Shown piece by piece: positions 9,364 to 18,571 of a DNA stretch of 64,000 nt. Each line of letters begins with the position of its first letter. Positions within the stretch are counted from its first letter, which is position 1. Under the pieces are notes generated by a model that saw nothing but the letters and a program-made list of their open reading frames with translations, was not told the DNA's origin and did no database searches. The stretch lies in NCBI GenBank assembly GCA_006503535.1, contig QYRS01000003.1:3410001-3474000 (forward strand), written 5' to 3'. The translations under genes and the position numbers were made by a program. Origin of the DNA: Arthrinium phaeospermum. Taxonomy: Eukaryota > Ascomycota > Sordariomycetes > Amphisphaeriales > Apiosporaceae.

Positions 9364-9792
9364 CCACTTCACGGCCGCCCACACCACCCCGAGCACCACG
9401 GCCACCACCACCACCACGTAGGCCAACTCCGCCGCCACCCCCAGAAACCACCATATTCCTGGCCCTACAGGGTGACGAGGACGAGGATGGTGCTGGCGTA
9501 GGCGAACAGGGCCGCCGAAAACTGGTAATGCCAGTTTAGGTGGGCATCCGACAACCAAGGCGCCCAAACCCCGTATGTCGAGTTCGACATCTTTCTTCTT
9601 CTTCTTCGTCAACGTCGTCGGTGTTGTCGCTACCATCGCTTGGCTTGCCCTTATCGCCCTTCTCCTTGTCATCGTCTTGGTCCTCGTACTTGAAACAGGA
9701 TACAGCTCAGCGCACTAAGAGGAGGAGAGGAAGATGGGAACGGGCGGTTTGGCCGACAGATGTGCCCATATTGTCGGTGGCAGCGATGTCAA

Positions 9793-10126
9793 TTAGGGGG
9801 ACAGCCAGGATGAGGCCGACCGGAACAAGGGGAGGCCGAAGAAATCCTGGTATCGCCGAGCAGCACAGCAAAGGCAACGGCCCGGGGGTCCTTGTCGCCC
9901 TTGTCGCCCTTGTCGCCCTTGTCGCCCTTGTCGCCCTTGTCGCCCTTGTCGCCCTTGTCGACCTTCTCGGCGGGCTTCCTCTTGCGTCCGACAACGATCT
10001 AGTGGATCATTTTTACAATGGAATAAGTACTGACGATATAGGCCACGATAGAAGCAGTTAATTCGTACCACCAGTGTATGCTGGGGCCGTGGAGGAGTCC
10101 TTGCCGGTATATGTCACGTTCGACAT
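9793..10126 (-). pseudogene. Family A collagen-like copy, inactivated by frameshift and nonsense
   Basis: From ATG 10126 the frame reads MSNVTYTGKD and then goes out of register; TAA follows after about 23 codons. One frame away, IHWWYELTAS and a hydrophobic run match the membrane block of the gene at 2747. At the position of the conserved Arg-Trp the Trp codon TGG is TAG (I-H-stop), so the copy is broken twice. Beyond it lies a 9-bp repeat array of Gly-X-Y type, then GPPGRCLCCAARRYQDFFGLP, whose last 14 residues are identical to the intact copy. The nonsense change and several C-to-T/G-to-A differences around it would fit repeat-induced point mutation, but indels are also needed. It lies head-to-tail upstream of the copy at 9047-9590. 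Confidence 0.7.
9891..9962 (-). repeat. 9-bp tandem array, seven perfect units plus one variant
   Basis: Plus-strand unit CTTGTCGCC repeated seven times, then CTTGTCGAC. On the minus strand one frame reads Gly-Asp-Lys and another reads Gly-Arg-Gln, so two of three frames give collagen-like Gly-X-Y. The Gly-Arg-Gln frame is the one continuous with the downstream GPPG-Cys motif. Confidence 0.92.
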
Positions 10127-11111
10127 CATGCTTCTTTCTCATGTTGTCGTCGTCGTCGTCTGGTTCTCTCGTACGTGCGGGGAGGAAAGGAAAAGTAGAA
10201 CGATACCAAGACGCGTATTCCAAAAGTGACAGTTAGGGCAAGGAAATTAGGTCGAGAAATTTTCAATAAGTTCCAAGAATTGAGGTCCTCCTCGCCAACA
10301 AGGTTGCGGCTTGGAATGTAATGCATTGCTCCTACCGCGACAGCATTGCTTAGCGTGCGTGAGAAAGAGCTCCTCCCTTCACAGGCTGTTTCTGTCCGTA
10401 GCGGGAGTCTGGTCGGGTAGTTACTCTTCACATTTCTATGGCAGGAGGCAGTTGTCCCACATTTTATGCTAATTTAGCATTATTCCGCGCCAGTATTTTG
10501 CTGCGCCAGTTTTATTCCATGCTGGAGTTATACGAGCCTTTGGTAGAGTTGTACAAGATGATGCTATAAGTTATGAGTGTTGCGCCTGGGAGAAGTTGCA
10601 TATAGATGGAGCCGAAGCGTTATGAGAGAATCGCGTTTCCTAGAAATCATTTCGCGGCAATCCAATTACGATATTCCGCCCGACGAGCGGTACCTGGCGG
10701 TTCGGTGTCGAACATGGTAGTGAGCATCCGCGTACACGTCGAAGAAGGCAACGAGTTTCCGGATCCGAGTCCTCCAGATTATGTAGGCGTCACCGTTCCA
10801 GACGGACCATCAGTCCCGGGTGAACCAAAGAGTCGGCGACTCTCCCACTTTTACCACCTTCATGTGGCTGGTTCCGGACCGGCCGGCTGTGGGTCGGAGA
10901 TGTGGGAATGGGCGGCGCGGCGACGAGGATAGAATGCCGCATCCCTCCATTCTCCCCATGACCCTCCCCCTCCCTCCCCATCCGTGCCTACCGGGCTGGG
11001 GAAAGAGAATACGAGCATAATGACGCAGATGACGGTGGTAATAAGGACGAACCCGAACAAGAAAGTAAACGGAAACGAAGGAGATGAAGTCGATATTAAT
11101 ATCAGGGGATT
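10127..11111. other. Intergenic; one unassigned frame
   Basis: Contains the GAC-repeat leader of the minus-strand copy (10145-10160) and a 108-codon plus frame at 10606-10932 with no recognisable domain. Between 11020 and 11090 an acidic stretch is followed by Lys/Arg codons, similar in order to the leaders of other family A copies. Confidence 0.4.
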
Positions 11112-11219
11112 ATGATTGGGCCCATATGCTCATATGGCCTGCCCTCGCAGGTGAATTATTGGTACGAGGTGGGCCAAGTGATCGGCGGTGAAGAAGCAGT
11201 GGGGTTGTTGCGACGGTGA
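11112..11219 (+). pseudogene. Family A fragment with the aromatic membrane-proximal block
   Basis: A 35-codon frame that contains GLPSQVNYWYEVGQVIGG. The V-N-Y-W-Y-E core matches VHYWYE and IHWWYE of the copies at 2747 and 10126. It lacks the M-x-N-x-T start and a full hydrophobic segment and stops at 11217. It may be a remnant or one exon of the adjacent downstream gene. Confidence 0.35.
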
Positions 11220-11231
11220 CGGTCATGGCGG

Positions 11232-11337
11232 ACATGCAATCCTCCCCTCTCTCTTCCTCTTTCTCCCTCCTGCCTCCTGCTCCTCGTCTCTCTTTCATCC
11301 AAAACCCCAACCCCCTCGTTTCCCCCCTTGCGGGCCT
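11232..11337 (+). repeat. C/T-rich tract between family A pieces
   Basis: About 100 bases dominated by C and T on the plus strand. It follows the family A fragment and precedes the MSNST start at 11387, echoing the tracts in other copies. Confidence 0.55.
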
Positions 11338-11386
11338 GCTCCTTGTCTGGAGCAGGAAAAGAAGGAAAAAAGAACAATAATAGAAG

Positions 11387-12154
11387 ATGTCAAACTCGAC
11401 CGTTATGGCTCAGAGCAGAAAGCCCAGCCCAACCGAGCCAGCCACCCGCCCCAGCCCAACGGCGCCAACTACGCCGACTCGGCCCAGTTCCAGCCCAAGT
11501 CCCAACAAGCCTAAACCCAACCCTAGCTCCATCACCAGCTCCTTTGCTTGGGCAGAAGGACGAGAGCTGCTGAGCCAGGGCGTTGGGTCTCAACTGGAAC
11601 TTTTCAAGGCCTTCACCTCGACGTCAGGATTCTGGGCCCGCTGGTTCAGATATCTCGTTCTACTCGCACTAGTCGCCCGGGTTCTCCACCACGGTGGTCG
11701 CCTATTCAGGCATTACGGCCATCGTCTGTTCGGGGCGGTCAAACGGCTTGGCGGCTGGGTCAAGGGCGGCGGCGGCGGCGGCATCTGGGACAGTGTAGGA
11801 GGCAGTATTATTGGCAGCGCCCGCGAGGGCAAGAACGGGAACCAGGGTCCCCTAGGTATCTGTGCCTCCTGTCACACACAGCTGCCGAAACAGCAGCTAT
11901 CTATACATACCTGGGAGGTGTCTCCTAGACTCCCCTGCAACAGGCAGACCCCCTTCGCCTCTCACGCGGCGTATCCCTCTCCATCTTTCCGGCCCTCGTC
12001 GCGCACCTGCTCCTCGCCTGTTTCGACCTCGTCCCAGGCCGGCTCAATACGGTCCGCGCCCGCCGCACTGCCGCCGAGACGGGAGGAAAAGAAGAAAACG
12101 AAACCCACCACCGCCCCAAGAAAGAAGTTCTGCAACGACCGGCCCATTTTCTAG
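11387..12154 (+). CDS. Divergent family A relative: MSNST start, membrane segment, short collagen-like stub
   Basis: A 255-residue open frame. It starts MSNST like the copies at 9590 and 10126. Residues 10-50 are Pro/Ser/Thr-rich and disordered. About residues 83-103 (RYLVLLALVARVLHHGG) form a membrane segment, followed by Arg/Lys-rich residues and a Gly-rich run. Then comes GKNGNQGPLGICASC, a short Gly-X-Y stub ending in a C-x-x-C pair, in the same order as the GPPG-Cys cluster of the collagen-like copies. The C-terminal third is Ser/Arg/Pro-rich with Lys-rich stretches and may be partly intronic, since GGTATCTG at the stub could act as a donor. Function is unknown. Assignment to the family rests on order of features more than on strong residue identity. 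Confidence 0.45.
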   Translation: MSNSTVMAQSRKPSPTEPATRPSPTAPTTPTRPSSSPSPNKPKPNPSSITSSFAWAEGRELLSQGVGSQLELFKAFTSTSGFWARWFRYLVLLALVARVLHHGGRLFRHYGHRLFGAVKRLGGWVKGGGGGGIWDSVGGSIIGSAREGKNGNQGPLGICASCHTQLPKQQLSIHTWEVSPRLPCNRQTPFASHAAYPSPSFRPSSRTCSSPVSTSSQAGSIRSAPAALPPRREEKKKTKPTTAPRKKFCNDRPIF

Positions 12155-14939
12155 TTGATGTCTTTGTTCGATTTTGCGGCTACACGGGGACGGACCTCCA
12201 TTCGTACTCCGAGAATCAATACGACCTTCTTATCGCTCCTCTTCGGTTATCGATACAATATTGACAGCGTTTACTTAGCCGCCGAGTCAAGAATGTGTCT
12301 CGGCCAATGGAGGGAACAATCTCAGACTCCGTATTTGGGTGTGGCTTCGGACACTCAGCGGCGATGGATGACGTTTGGCGGAAATCAGATGTGACCATGA
12401 ATTGATCGCGATGATTCAAGGGACACCATACCATTTCGAAATATCATGTAACTCTCGCTTCCTAACCACTACATGACCGAAGCATTACCCCCTGCAATAT
12501 ACATTTAGCAGACGACTTTCCCAGGATAGGGCAAAGGGCCTCGGACAACTTTGTACCGCATGCAGTCGAGGCATAATTGTGTGTATTTTTAGCGAATTGC
12601 GGAGCCGGGCTGGCGGAGTGGGCTGTCCAAGGATGAGGATCCTCCGGGCGATATTGGACAAGGGGTAAATGAAAAAAAGGGGCGTTGAAATGGAAAATAA
12701 AATGGAAAACCAAACTTCTCAGCAAATCATCCACGATAAATTAAGATGCGACACCTTGAACAACTAGGCCTCTACCAGGTAGTTGGTAAGTTCAGGATAA
12801 CCTTTCGTGCACAATAAATGCATGCTTCTGATATGCCAGTTTCCACAGCTGACATCATCGGACACAACCTGGTTGGTCATCTCGAACGTCGTCTATCATG
12901 GCATACTCAATCATGTGCAGTGACGAGCGCCTCCCTTGACACCCGAGGTGGAGAAAGATCGAACTGTGACGGTCAGCAAAGATTTCCAAAAGCCATGACG
13001 CTCAGCCTGGATTCGGTCCCGTGGTTCAGTGGGCTATGCCTGGTCGGTTCCAGTAAGCAGACTGGCTCAACGTCATTCCTTCACGGAGGAGCAACCGACA
13101 GCACACGGCCAAGAGCACCGATTTGCAGCCTCCGGGGTCACCTGACGGGCCGGGGCAGTGTGGAGGTGGGGATCTGTCAGCAAAATACGGGACGGCGGTG
13201 CATGGCGGGGCAAGGCCGTATTAGATCGCCGAGTCGGCGACTCTAGTTGGCATTCTCCATTTACCAGCCCAATCCATCATCTTCGCTCTTCGCCTCTTCC
13301 TGAAAGGGCGGAGGTGGACCTCGCCCGACGATCGGGAAGGCCCCTAAAAGACACTAGGCACTAGTAAACGCCGACGTGTACGGCGTAGTAAGTCAAGATT
13401 GTGCCGAAAGGTGGCGGAGCACGCTGAAGAGATCCATCAGACTAGCATCTCAACTGCCACCATTCCCTAATCGCGCCCCAGCCTCGAATATCTGTTTGGG
13501 CTGACATTAGCTTGCCTGTCACCAAACCTGTCAGCCTGTTGCTCTTGGTATTTTCCAGAAGATGTAGGATTGTTTTTCTCCCAGGGGGGGTGGCGGAGGC
13601 ATTGGTGAATTTGGAATATGATCTGGGAGGAATCTGACGGGCTGAGTCCATTAGCTCATCTTTTCCCACCTCTACCAAAATGGAAGGCTTCTGGAAACTT
13701 TCCAGGCAGCAGATCGCCAACGGTGCATGACCAATGTGCACGGCCACTATCAGGTAGTCTGTCTGTCTGTTTGTCTGGGGTTTGAGAATATTCGCTCATT
13801 CGCAAATTGAAGCCGTCAGATGATTCCGTCTATCTGGAATCGCCGTACGACGTCCTTTGCAGTGGCAAGGGGTCCACGTCTGGGTGGCGTCATTGCAGAA
13901 AAAACGCAGATGTAATTCGTGCAACCGAATCAGCCCATACATACATACCATATGGGCCGGGCGCGGAATGCAGTGCTAATTGACAATATTTGTCTCGGCT
14001 AGAAGAACCATAGTCAGCCGACCCTAACTACAGTAGACCCTTGGGGAGCTTGGGAGCTTGCCGATTGAGCCGTTTGAAGATCTTGGCAAAAATGTTCAAC
14101 GCCAAGCCTGCCCGGCAGCACTGTCAAATCATCCTTGCTGGCGCAGTGTCTTGAAGGATTCTAATTGGTCGGAACTGCCCATTGATCGTTGGCCATGCAA
14201 CATCCGTCAAGCAGTCCCAAGTCCCAAGCCAATATCCATGACAACCACATTCCCAGAAGGAACTTTTCGTCATCTCGCGTGCATCGTATCTGCGTATCTG
14301 AGCTGAAAGCCAGTAGAAAGCGCCAAATACGGCACGAGAAACAGTGCCTCATTAGGCAGACATTTAACGACCCGATTAGCTCCAATTCCAATTGCCCAGG
14401 ATACCTCGTCAACAGACTTACACGGAATTCCCAGATCAAAACGCCTCAAAGGAGCGCAAGCGCCACGAAGTACTCCGTAGCCAAAAGCGCAATTGCCCGG
14501 AAGGATTCACCAAACAAAATCTCCGAGGTACACAGGAGCATTGCGCTGTGTCCCTTTTATGCCTAACGGCATGTGAGACAATCGCTCCCAGCATAAAAGT
14601 CAATGGCGCAAAATTGAAGATGAGTGAGTAGTGACTGCCCATCGTGTGCCTCGTCTACTTGGGGACATCTGTACCCAAAGTAGAAAAGTGCCTCTTACTA
14701 AATAAACACAGCCCCATGCTGTTTCCCCGCAGTACCTTGCGTTCAGATGGTTCCACAAGCTCCACTCTAGCTGTTCCCGTCGCCGTCCTCCTCGACTTAC
14801 TCAACTCACCAGCGAATACTTAAAACACCCGCAGCCCGCCTTGAGCAAACGTGATTTTTCCATATTATTGCATTAAATCAATCGATCAACCATTACTGCA
14901 AGGAATCGATCTCAATACTTCATCATCAAACCCATCCTT
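12155..14939. other. Intergenic, no gene supported
   Basis: About 2.8 kb with only short frames and no recognisable domain, RNA or repeat. The right end carries the promoter and C-rich leader of the stomatin gene. Confidence 0.55.
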
Positions 14940-16046
14940 ATGAGTGACACATCAAACACCTCCACAATGGAACACCAACCCGCAACCACCACAGCCAAGG
15001 GCCAGGCCACCAATGGAGCTGGCACCGGCAGCTCGACGGCAACATCCGGGGGTTTCCGCCCACACCAAAACATGAGCACCGTGGTCGAGCCCCCACGACC
15101 CCGCGATCTGCAGGCCAGCTATGCCTCCATCGTCGGCGACGACGCCAACCCGGAGGGCTGGTACGGATCCATGGTCAATGCCTTCGGCGCCTGCGTCGGC
15201 ACCCTCGGCGCCATCCCGTGCTGCATCTGCTGCCCCAACCCCTACAAGCAGGTCCACCAGGGCAACGTGGGTCTCGTCACCAAGTTCGGCAAGTTCTACA
15301 AGGCCGTCGACCCGGGCCTCACCAAGATCAACCCCATGTCGGAGCGCCTGCTGCAGGTCGACGTCAAGATCCAGATTGTCGAGGTCCCTCGCCAGACGTG
15401 CATGACCAAGGACAACGTGACGGTCCACCTGACCTCGGTCATCTACTACCACATCATCTCCCCCCACAAGGCCGCCTTCGGCATCGCCAACGTCAAGCAG
15501 GCCCTTATTGAGCGCACCCAGACGACGCTGCGCCATGTCGTCGGTGCCCGCATCCTGCAGGACGTCATTGAGCGCCGCGAGGAGATCGCTCAAAGCATTA
15601 GCGAGATCATCGAGGACGTCGCCGGCGGCTGGGGTGTGCAGGTCGAGAGCATGCTGATCAAGGACATCATCTTCTCTCAGGAGCTGCAGGAGTCGCTGTC
15701 CATGGCCGCGCAGAGCAAGCGCATTGGTGAATCCAAGATCATCGCCGCCAAGGCCGAGGTCGAGTCGGCCAAGCTGATGCGCCAGGCCGCCGACATCCTG
15801 AGCAGCGCCCCGGCCATGCAGATCCGCTACCTCGAGGCCATGCAAGCCATGGCCAAGAGCGCCAACTCCAAGGTCATCTTCCTGCCCGGCGCTTCCCAGA
15901 ACATTCCGGCCAATGCCCTTAATGCTGCGCTCGCCAGTAACGAGGGTCACCAGGACTTTGGCGAGTCGAGTTCGGGCGACAACCCCTTTGGCGGAGATAA
16001 GGCGTTCCAGGACGCGATGAACGCCCGCGTCGTCGAGAACATCTAA
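14940..16046 (+). CDS. Stomatin/prohibitin-family (SPFH, band 7) membrane protein
   Basis: An intron-less 368-residue protein. The first 90 residues are Ser/Thr/Ala-rich. CCICC at residues 94-98 is a likely palmitoylation or membrane-hairpin site. It is followed by NPYKQVHQGNVGLVTKFGKF, the start of the SPFH domain, which continues through ERLLQVDVKIQIVEVP, TKDNVTVHLTSVIYYHI, QTTLRHVVGARILQDVIERREEIAQSI, and GVQVESMLIKDIIF. An Ala/Glu-rich coiled-coil region (AAQSKRIGESKIIAAKAEVESAKLMRQAADIL) and the stomatin-type YLEAMQAMA and SKVIFLPG follow. Such proteins scaffold lipid microdomains at the plasma membrane or endosomes. The start at 14940 is the first ATG; a second at Met10 is close by. The family is clear; which fungal paralogue it is, is not. 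Confidence 0.92.
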   Translation: MSDTSNTSTMEHQPATTTAKGQATNGAGTGSSTATSGGFRPHQNMSTVVEPPRPRDLQASYASIVGDDANPEGWYGSMVNAFGACVGTLGAIPCCICCPNPYKQVHQGNVGLVTKFGKFYKAVDPGLTKINPMSERLLQVDVKIQIVEVPRQTCMTKDNVTVHLTSVIYYHIISPHKAAFGIANVKQALIERTQTTLRHVVGARILQDVIERREEIAQSISEIIEDVAGGWGVQVESMLIKDIIFSQELQESLSMAAQSKRIGESKIIAAKAEVESAKLMRQAADILSSAPAMQIRYLEAMQAMAKSANSKVIFLPGASQNIPANALNAALASNEGHQDFGESSSGDNPFGGDKAFQDAMNARVVENI

Positions 16047-16438
16047 GAGATACGAGATGTCTGGAAAGGAGAGGAGTCAATGATTGGTTTTGCTAAATAC
16101 CCTTGGTGATGAATGGATGGATTGACTGACGATTACATGCGAACCGGACATGCTTGGAGGATGGACTTGAGGATACCCCAATCGCTTATTGCTTTGACTT
16201 ATGTACATAGTCACTACCTAATGATATTACCGTGTCTTGAACCAACCCATGCCTCCTCATGTGAGAACTCTGTATTTCCTATGTCTCTACTCTAACTGTA
16301 TCCGAGTATACCGTGCACTTAAGCCATCCGAGTGTTCATTCCATTGGGCTAATAATTATATACGCCTGCTGGAATCAATGCCTTCGACTGATTATTCAAG
16401 GGCGCATCAGCTATTCGAATGTCTGTACTGTAATACAT
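16047..16438. other. Convergent intergenic gap
   Basis: 3' flanks of the stomatin gene and of the family A fragment behind SPB4; nothing else seen. Confidence 0.5.
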
Positions 16439-16609
16439 TTATCCACCGGTTATTCTCCTTGCAGAGACAACGATCCAGCGGATCGCTTTTACAATGTAAG
16501 AAATAATGATACAAACGGCTGCAGGGGCAGCAGTAAACTCGTACCAATAGTGCACGCTGCCGTCCGAAAACCAGGGGGCATCCCTGCCGTCGTATGTCAC
16601 GTTCGACAT
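16439..16609 (-). pseudogene. Detached 5' copy of family A directly behind SPB4
   Basis: A 56-residue frame starting MSNVTYDGRDAPWFSDGS, then VHYWYEFTAAPAAV, a hydrophobic segment and IRWIV, after which similarity stops and TAA follows at 16439-16441. Over roughly 140 bases it is nearly identical to 2747-2887, so it is a recent copy. It has no Lys-rich, Gly-X-Y or Cys part. Its ATG comes 4 nt after the SPB4 stop codon on the same strand, so it would be transcribed as 3' UTR of that gene. It is a 5'-partial duplicate, and the frame is still intact. Confidence 0.7.
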
Positions 16610-16613
16610 CGTG

Positions 16614-18571
16614 CTAATCACCACCAGCCGCCGCCTCGGCAGCGAACTTCTCCTGGTTCTGGCGTCGGATCTGGGCCAGCAGCTCGTCGAGTTCACGTGC
16701 CTTGAGCTTCTCCTCTTCCGTCATAGTGCTCAATGTCTTGGCGTCCTTCTTCTTGCGGCGCTTCTCCTGGCGGACGGTCCGGACCCCTTCCTGCTCGTGC
16801 TTGCCGCTCCATGCCTCGGCGTTGCGCTTGCGCTTGGACTTGAACGCCTCGGCCTTTTCAGCGTCGGCTTCGGGGTCCTCGGCTTCCATCGCGGCCCGCC
16901 GCGCCTTCTCGCGCGTCTTGTCCTTGTACTCGTAGGCGTCCCAGTCCATCGTGACACCCAGCCTCTTGTCGCCATTGAACGACTTGAGCTCGGGCATCTT
17001 AGGTAGTCTCAGGAGTCCCCACCCGCGGCCCAGCTGCGTCCAGTCCAGATCTTCGATGCGGAAGATGGAGCTGGCTTGGTGCTTCCCGTAACTGCGAATG
17101 AAGGAGGGGAAGGCGCGTTGGGCCTTTTCGTGAAGCGCGCGGTCTTCCTTCACCAGAGCCCTAATCTTCTCGGTGACTGCTGTAGCTTCCGCGTCGCTGA
17201 CATCGATTTCCGGGTGCAACAGCGGCGTGATTGGCGTCTTCCTGATGTCCAGGAACTGCACGTAGTCCTCCTCCTTCCCGGGATGGAGGAAAACTACAGC
17301 GAGACCTCGTCTCCCTGCGCGACCCGCACGTCCCGCTCGATGGATGAAGACCTTTACGTCTGACGGGGGATCCAATTGCACACTGAGATCGACTTGAGGG
17401 ATATCAATACCTCTCGCCGCAACATCCGTCGTAAGAAGAATGATGGGCTGGGATGAAGTTTGGAACTTGTCGAAGTTTCGCTTGCGCACCTGAGGCTGAT
17501 GTTTGCCATGCAAAGGCACGAGCTGGTAGCCCTCGGGGAGCAACGGTGGCAGTACGTGCTGGAAGTAATCAACTGCAGCGCATGTTGATAGGAAGATGAT
17601 GGTCTTTTGCGGCCGTTGTTCTAACTTGTCCAAGATCTGTACAAGAGCTGGTAGCTTGCGACTGGCAGGAGTGACTAGGTATGTCATCTGTAACGATGCT
17701 GGTGTGCGTCTGTCCTCAATGATGCCGCCGGTCTTCAAGCTCTTGACCGTGACTGATACACGCACTGGGTTGCGCAATCCCACGCGGATGATCTCCGACA
17801 CGGCTTCGCTAATACTGGCACTGAAAAGGCCAGTCCTCCTCTGCTTGGGCAGTCTAGCCAATATTTTCTGGATGTCGGGCTTGAAACCCAGATCGAGCAG
17901 GCGATCGCCCTCATCGAGCACGAGGCACTCGAAGGAAGACTGGGGCAATGCACATGGGGGCTCGAAAGGAGTTCCACCAGACGGCCGGGGGTGGCGATGA
18001 GTATGTTCGGGCTGTGGCGGAGGAAGAAGGATAAATCCTGGGCGGGCGTGGTGGTGCCTCCAACGACGAGCTGTGGCAGAATGAAGGGCGTCGTGGTCGT
18101 GGGCCTCTTTTCGAAATCGTCCGAGAGGAAGGGCAGGAGCTCGGCAGAGGTCGTGTGGAAGGCAATCAAATCGGTAAGAACCTTGTGGATTTGACTCGCC
18201 AATTCGCGGGTTGGGGTGACGACGATGGCGGCGACATGATGGCGCTTCGTGGGTTCTTCGATGCGAAGCAATCTCTGAATCAAAGGGATCAAGAATGCTA
18301 GCGTCTTTCCGGATCCCGTGACAGCCTCGACGACGACGTCTTTGTTGGTCAAGAAGAGCGGCACTGGGGCATACAATGTCAGCGGTCTCCGAGACAGGTT
18401 GGAAGGAGAAGGCAGGAGAGGGCAGCACTTACGGACAGCAGCCTGCACAGGTGTCATTCGCGAAAAGCCACTACTCGATACATATTCCAAGATCCAATCT
18501 GCGAGGGGCGGCGTCAGAGCATCCCAGGCTCTGACATCCTTTTTTGCTGGCGCTTTTGCTTCGGGTGCCAT
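16614..18571 (-). CDS. SPB4: ATP-dependent RNA helicase Spb4 (60S ribosome biogenesis), apparent 1-nt frameshift
   Basis: Exon 1 is 18433-18571 ([11 protein letters not shown] start); intron 18364-18432 (GTAAGT...CCCCAG); the rest runs to TAG at 16614. Motifs in order: Q-motif region [11 protein letters not shown], Walker [20 protein letters not shown], motif II DEGD, SAS, and [13 protein letters not shown]. The downstream blocks [13 protein letters not shown] and [13 protein letters not shown] and the basic C-terminus fit Spb4, a nucleolar helicase for 27S pre-rRNA processing. The reading frame changes by one base at CCCC 17942-17945: before it [10 protein letters not shown], after it [13 protein letters not shown]. 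One extra C restores a 629-residue protein of the expected size. Motif II reads DEGD instead of DEAD. Because the gene is essential in yeast, a base-call error in the homopolymer is the simplest reading. A family A fragment begins 4 nt after the stop. Confidence 0.88.

Larger units (their letters stand above)
9047..9590 (-). pseudogene. Family A copy with MSNST start, two hydrophobic segments and REIGG tail, frames broken
   Basis: From ATG 9590 the frame reads MSNSTYGVWAPWLSD, then WHYQFSAALFAYA and a hydrophobic run, and stops at TAG 9465-9467. This matches the N-terminus of the gene at 2747 (M-x-N-x-T, APW-x-SD, aromatic block, membrane segment). Directly after, in another frame, GIWWFLGVAAELAY followed by a Val-rich run resembles a second membrane segment. 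A third frame carries a Ser/Pro tract, an acidic stretch and the tail REIGGLITGAATPTG, ending at 9047. Either one or two introns join these pieces (GTAGGG at the TAG is a possible donor) or single-base indels broke them. No Gly-X-Y tract is present. The pieces are collinear with family A, so I call it one locus. Confidence 0.45.

Noticed and set aside
9891..9962. CRISPR-like array
   Set aside because: 9-bp contiguous units without spacers, eukaryotic genome; it codes Gly-X-Y.
10606..10932. 108-codon frame as a third family B copy
   Set aside because: Only YHLHVAG and IRVHVE-like snippets resemble family B; no CxxC core, similarity not above chance by eye.
14952..15950. 332-codon minus-strand frame opposite the stomatin gene
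   Set aside because: Antisense shadow caused by high GC3 of the real gene; composition is Gly/Asp/Leu/Val without a domain.
16439..16609. Alternative C-terminal extension of SPB4 by stop-codon readthrough into the family A copy
   Set aside because: The 4-nt gap between TAG and ATG places the copy in another frame.
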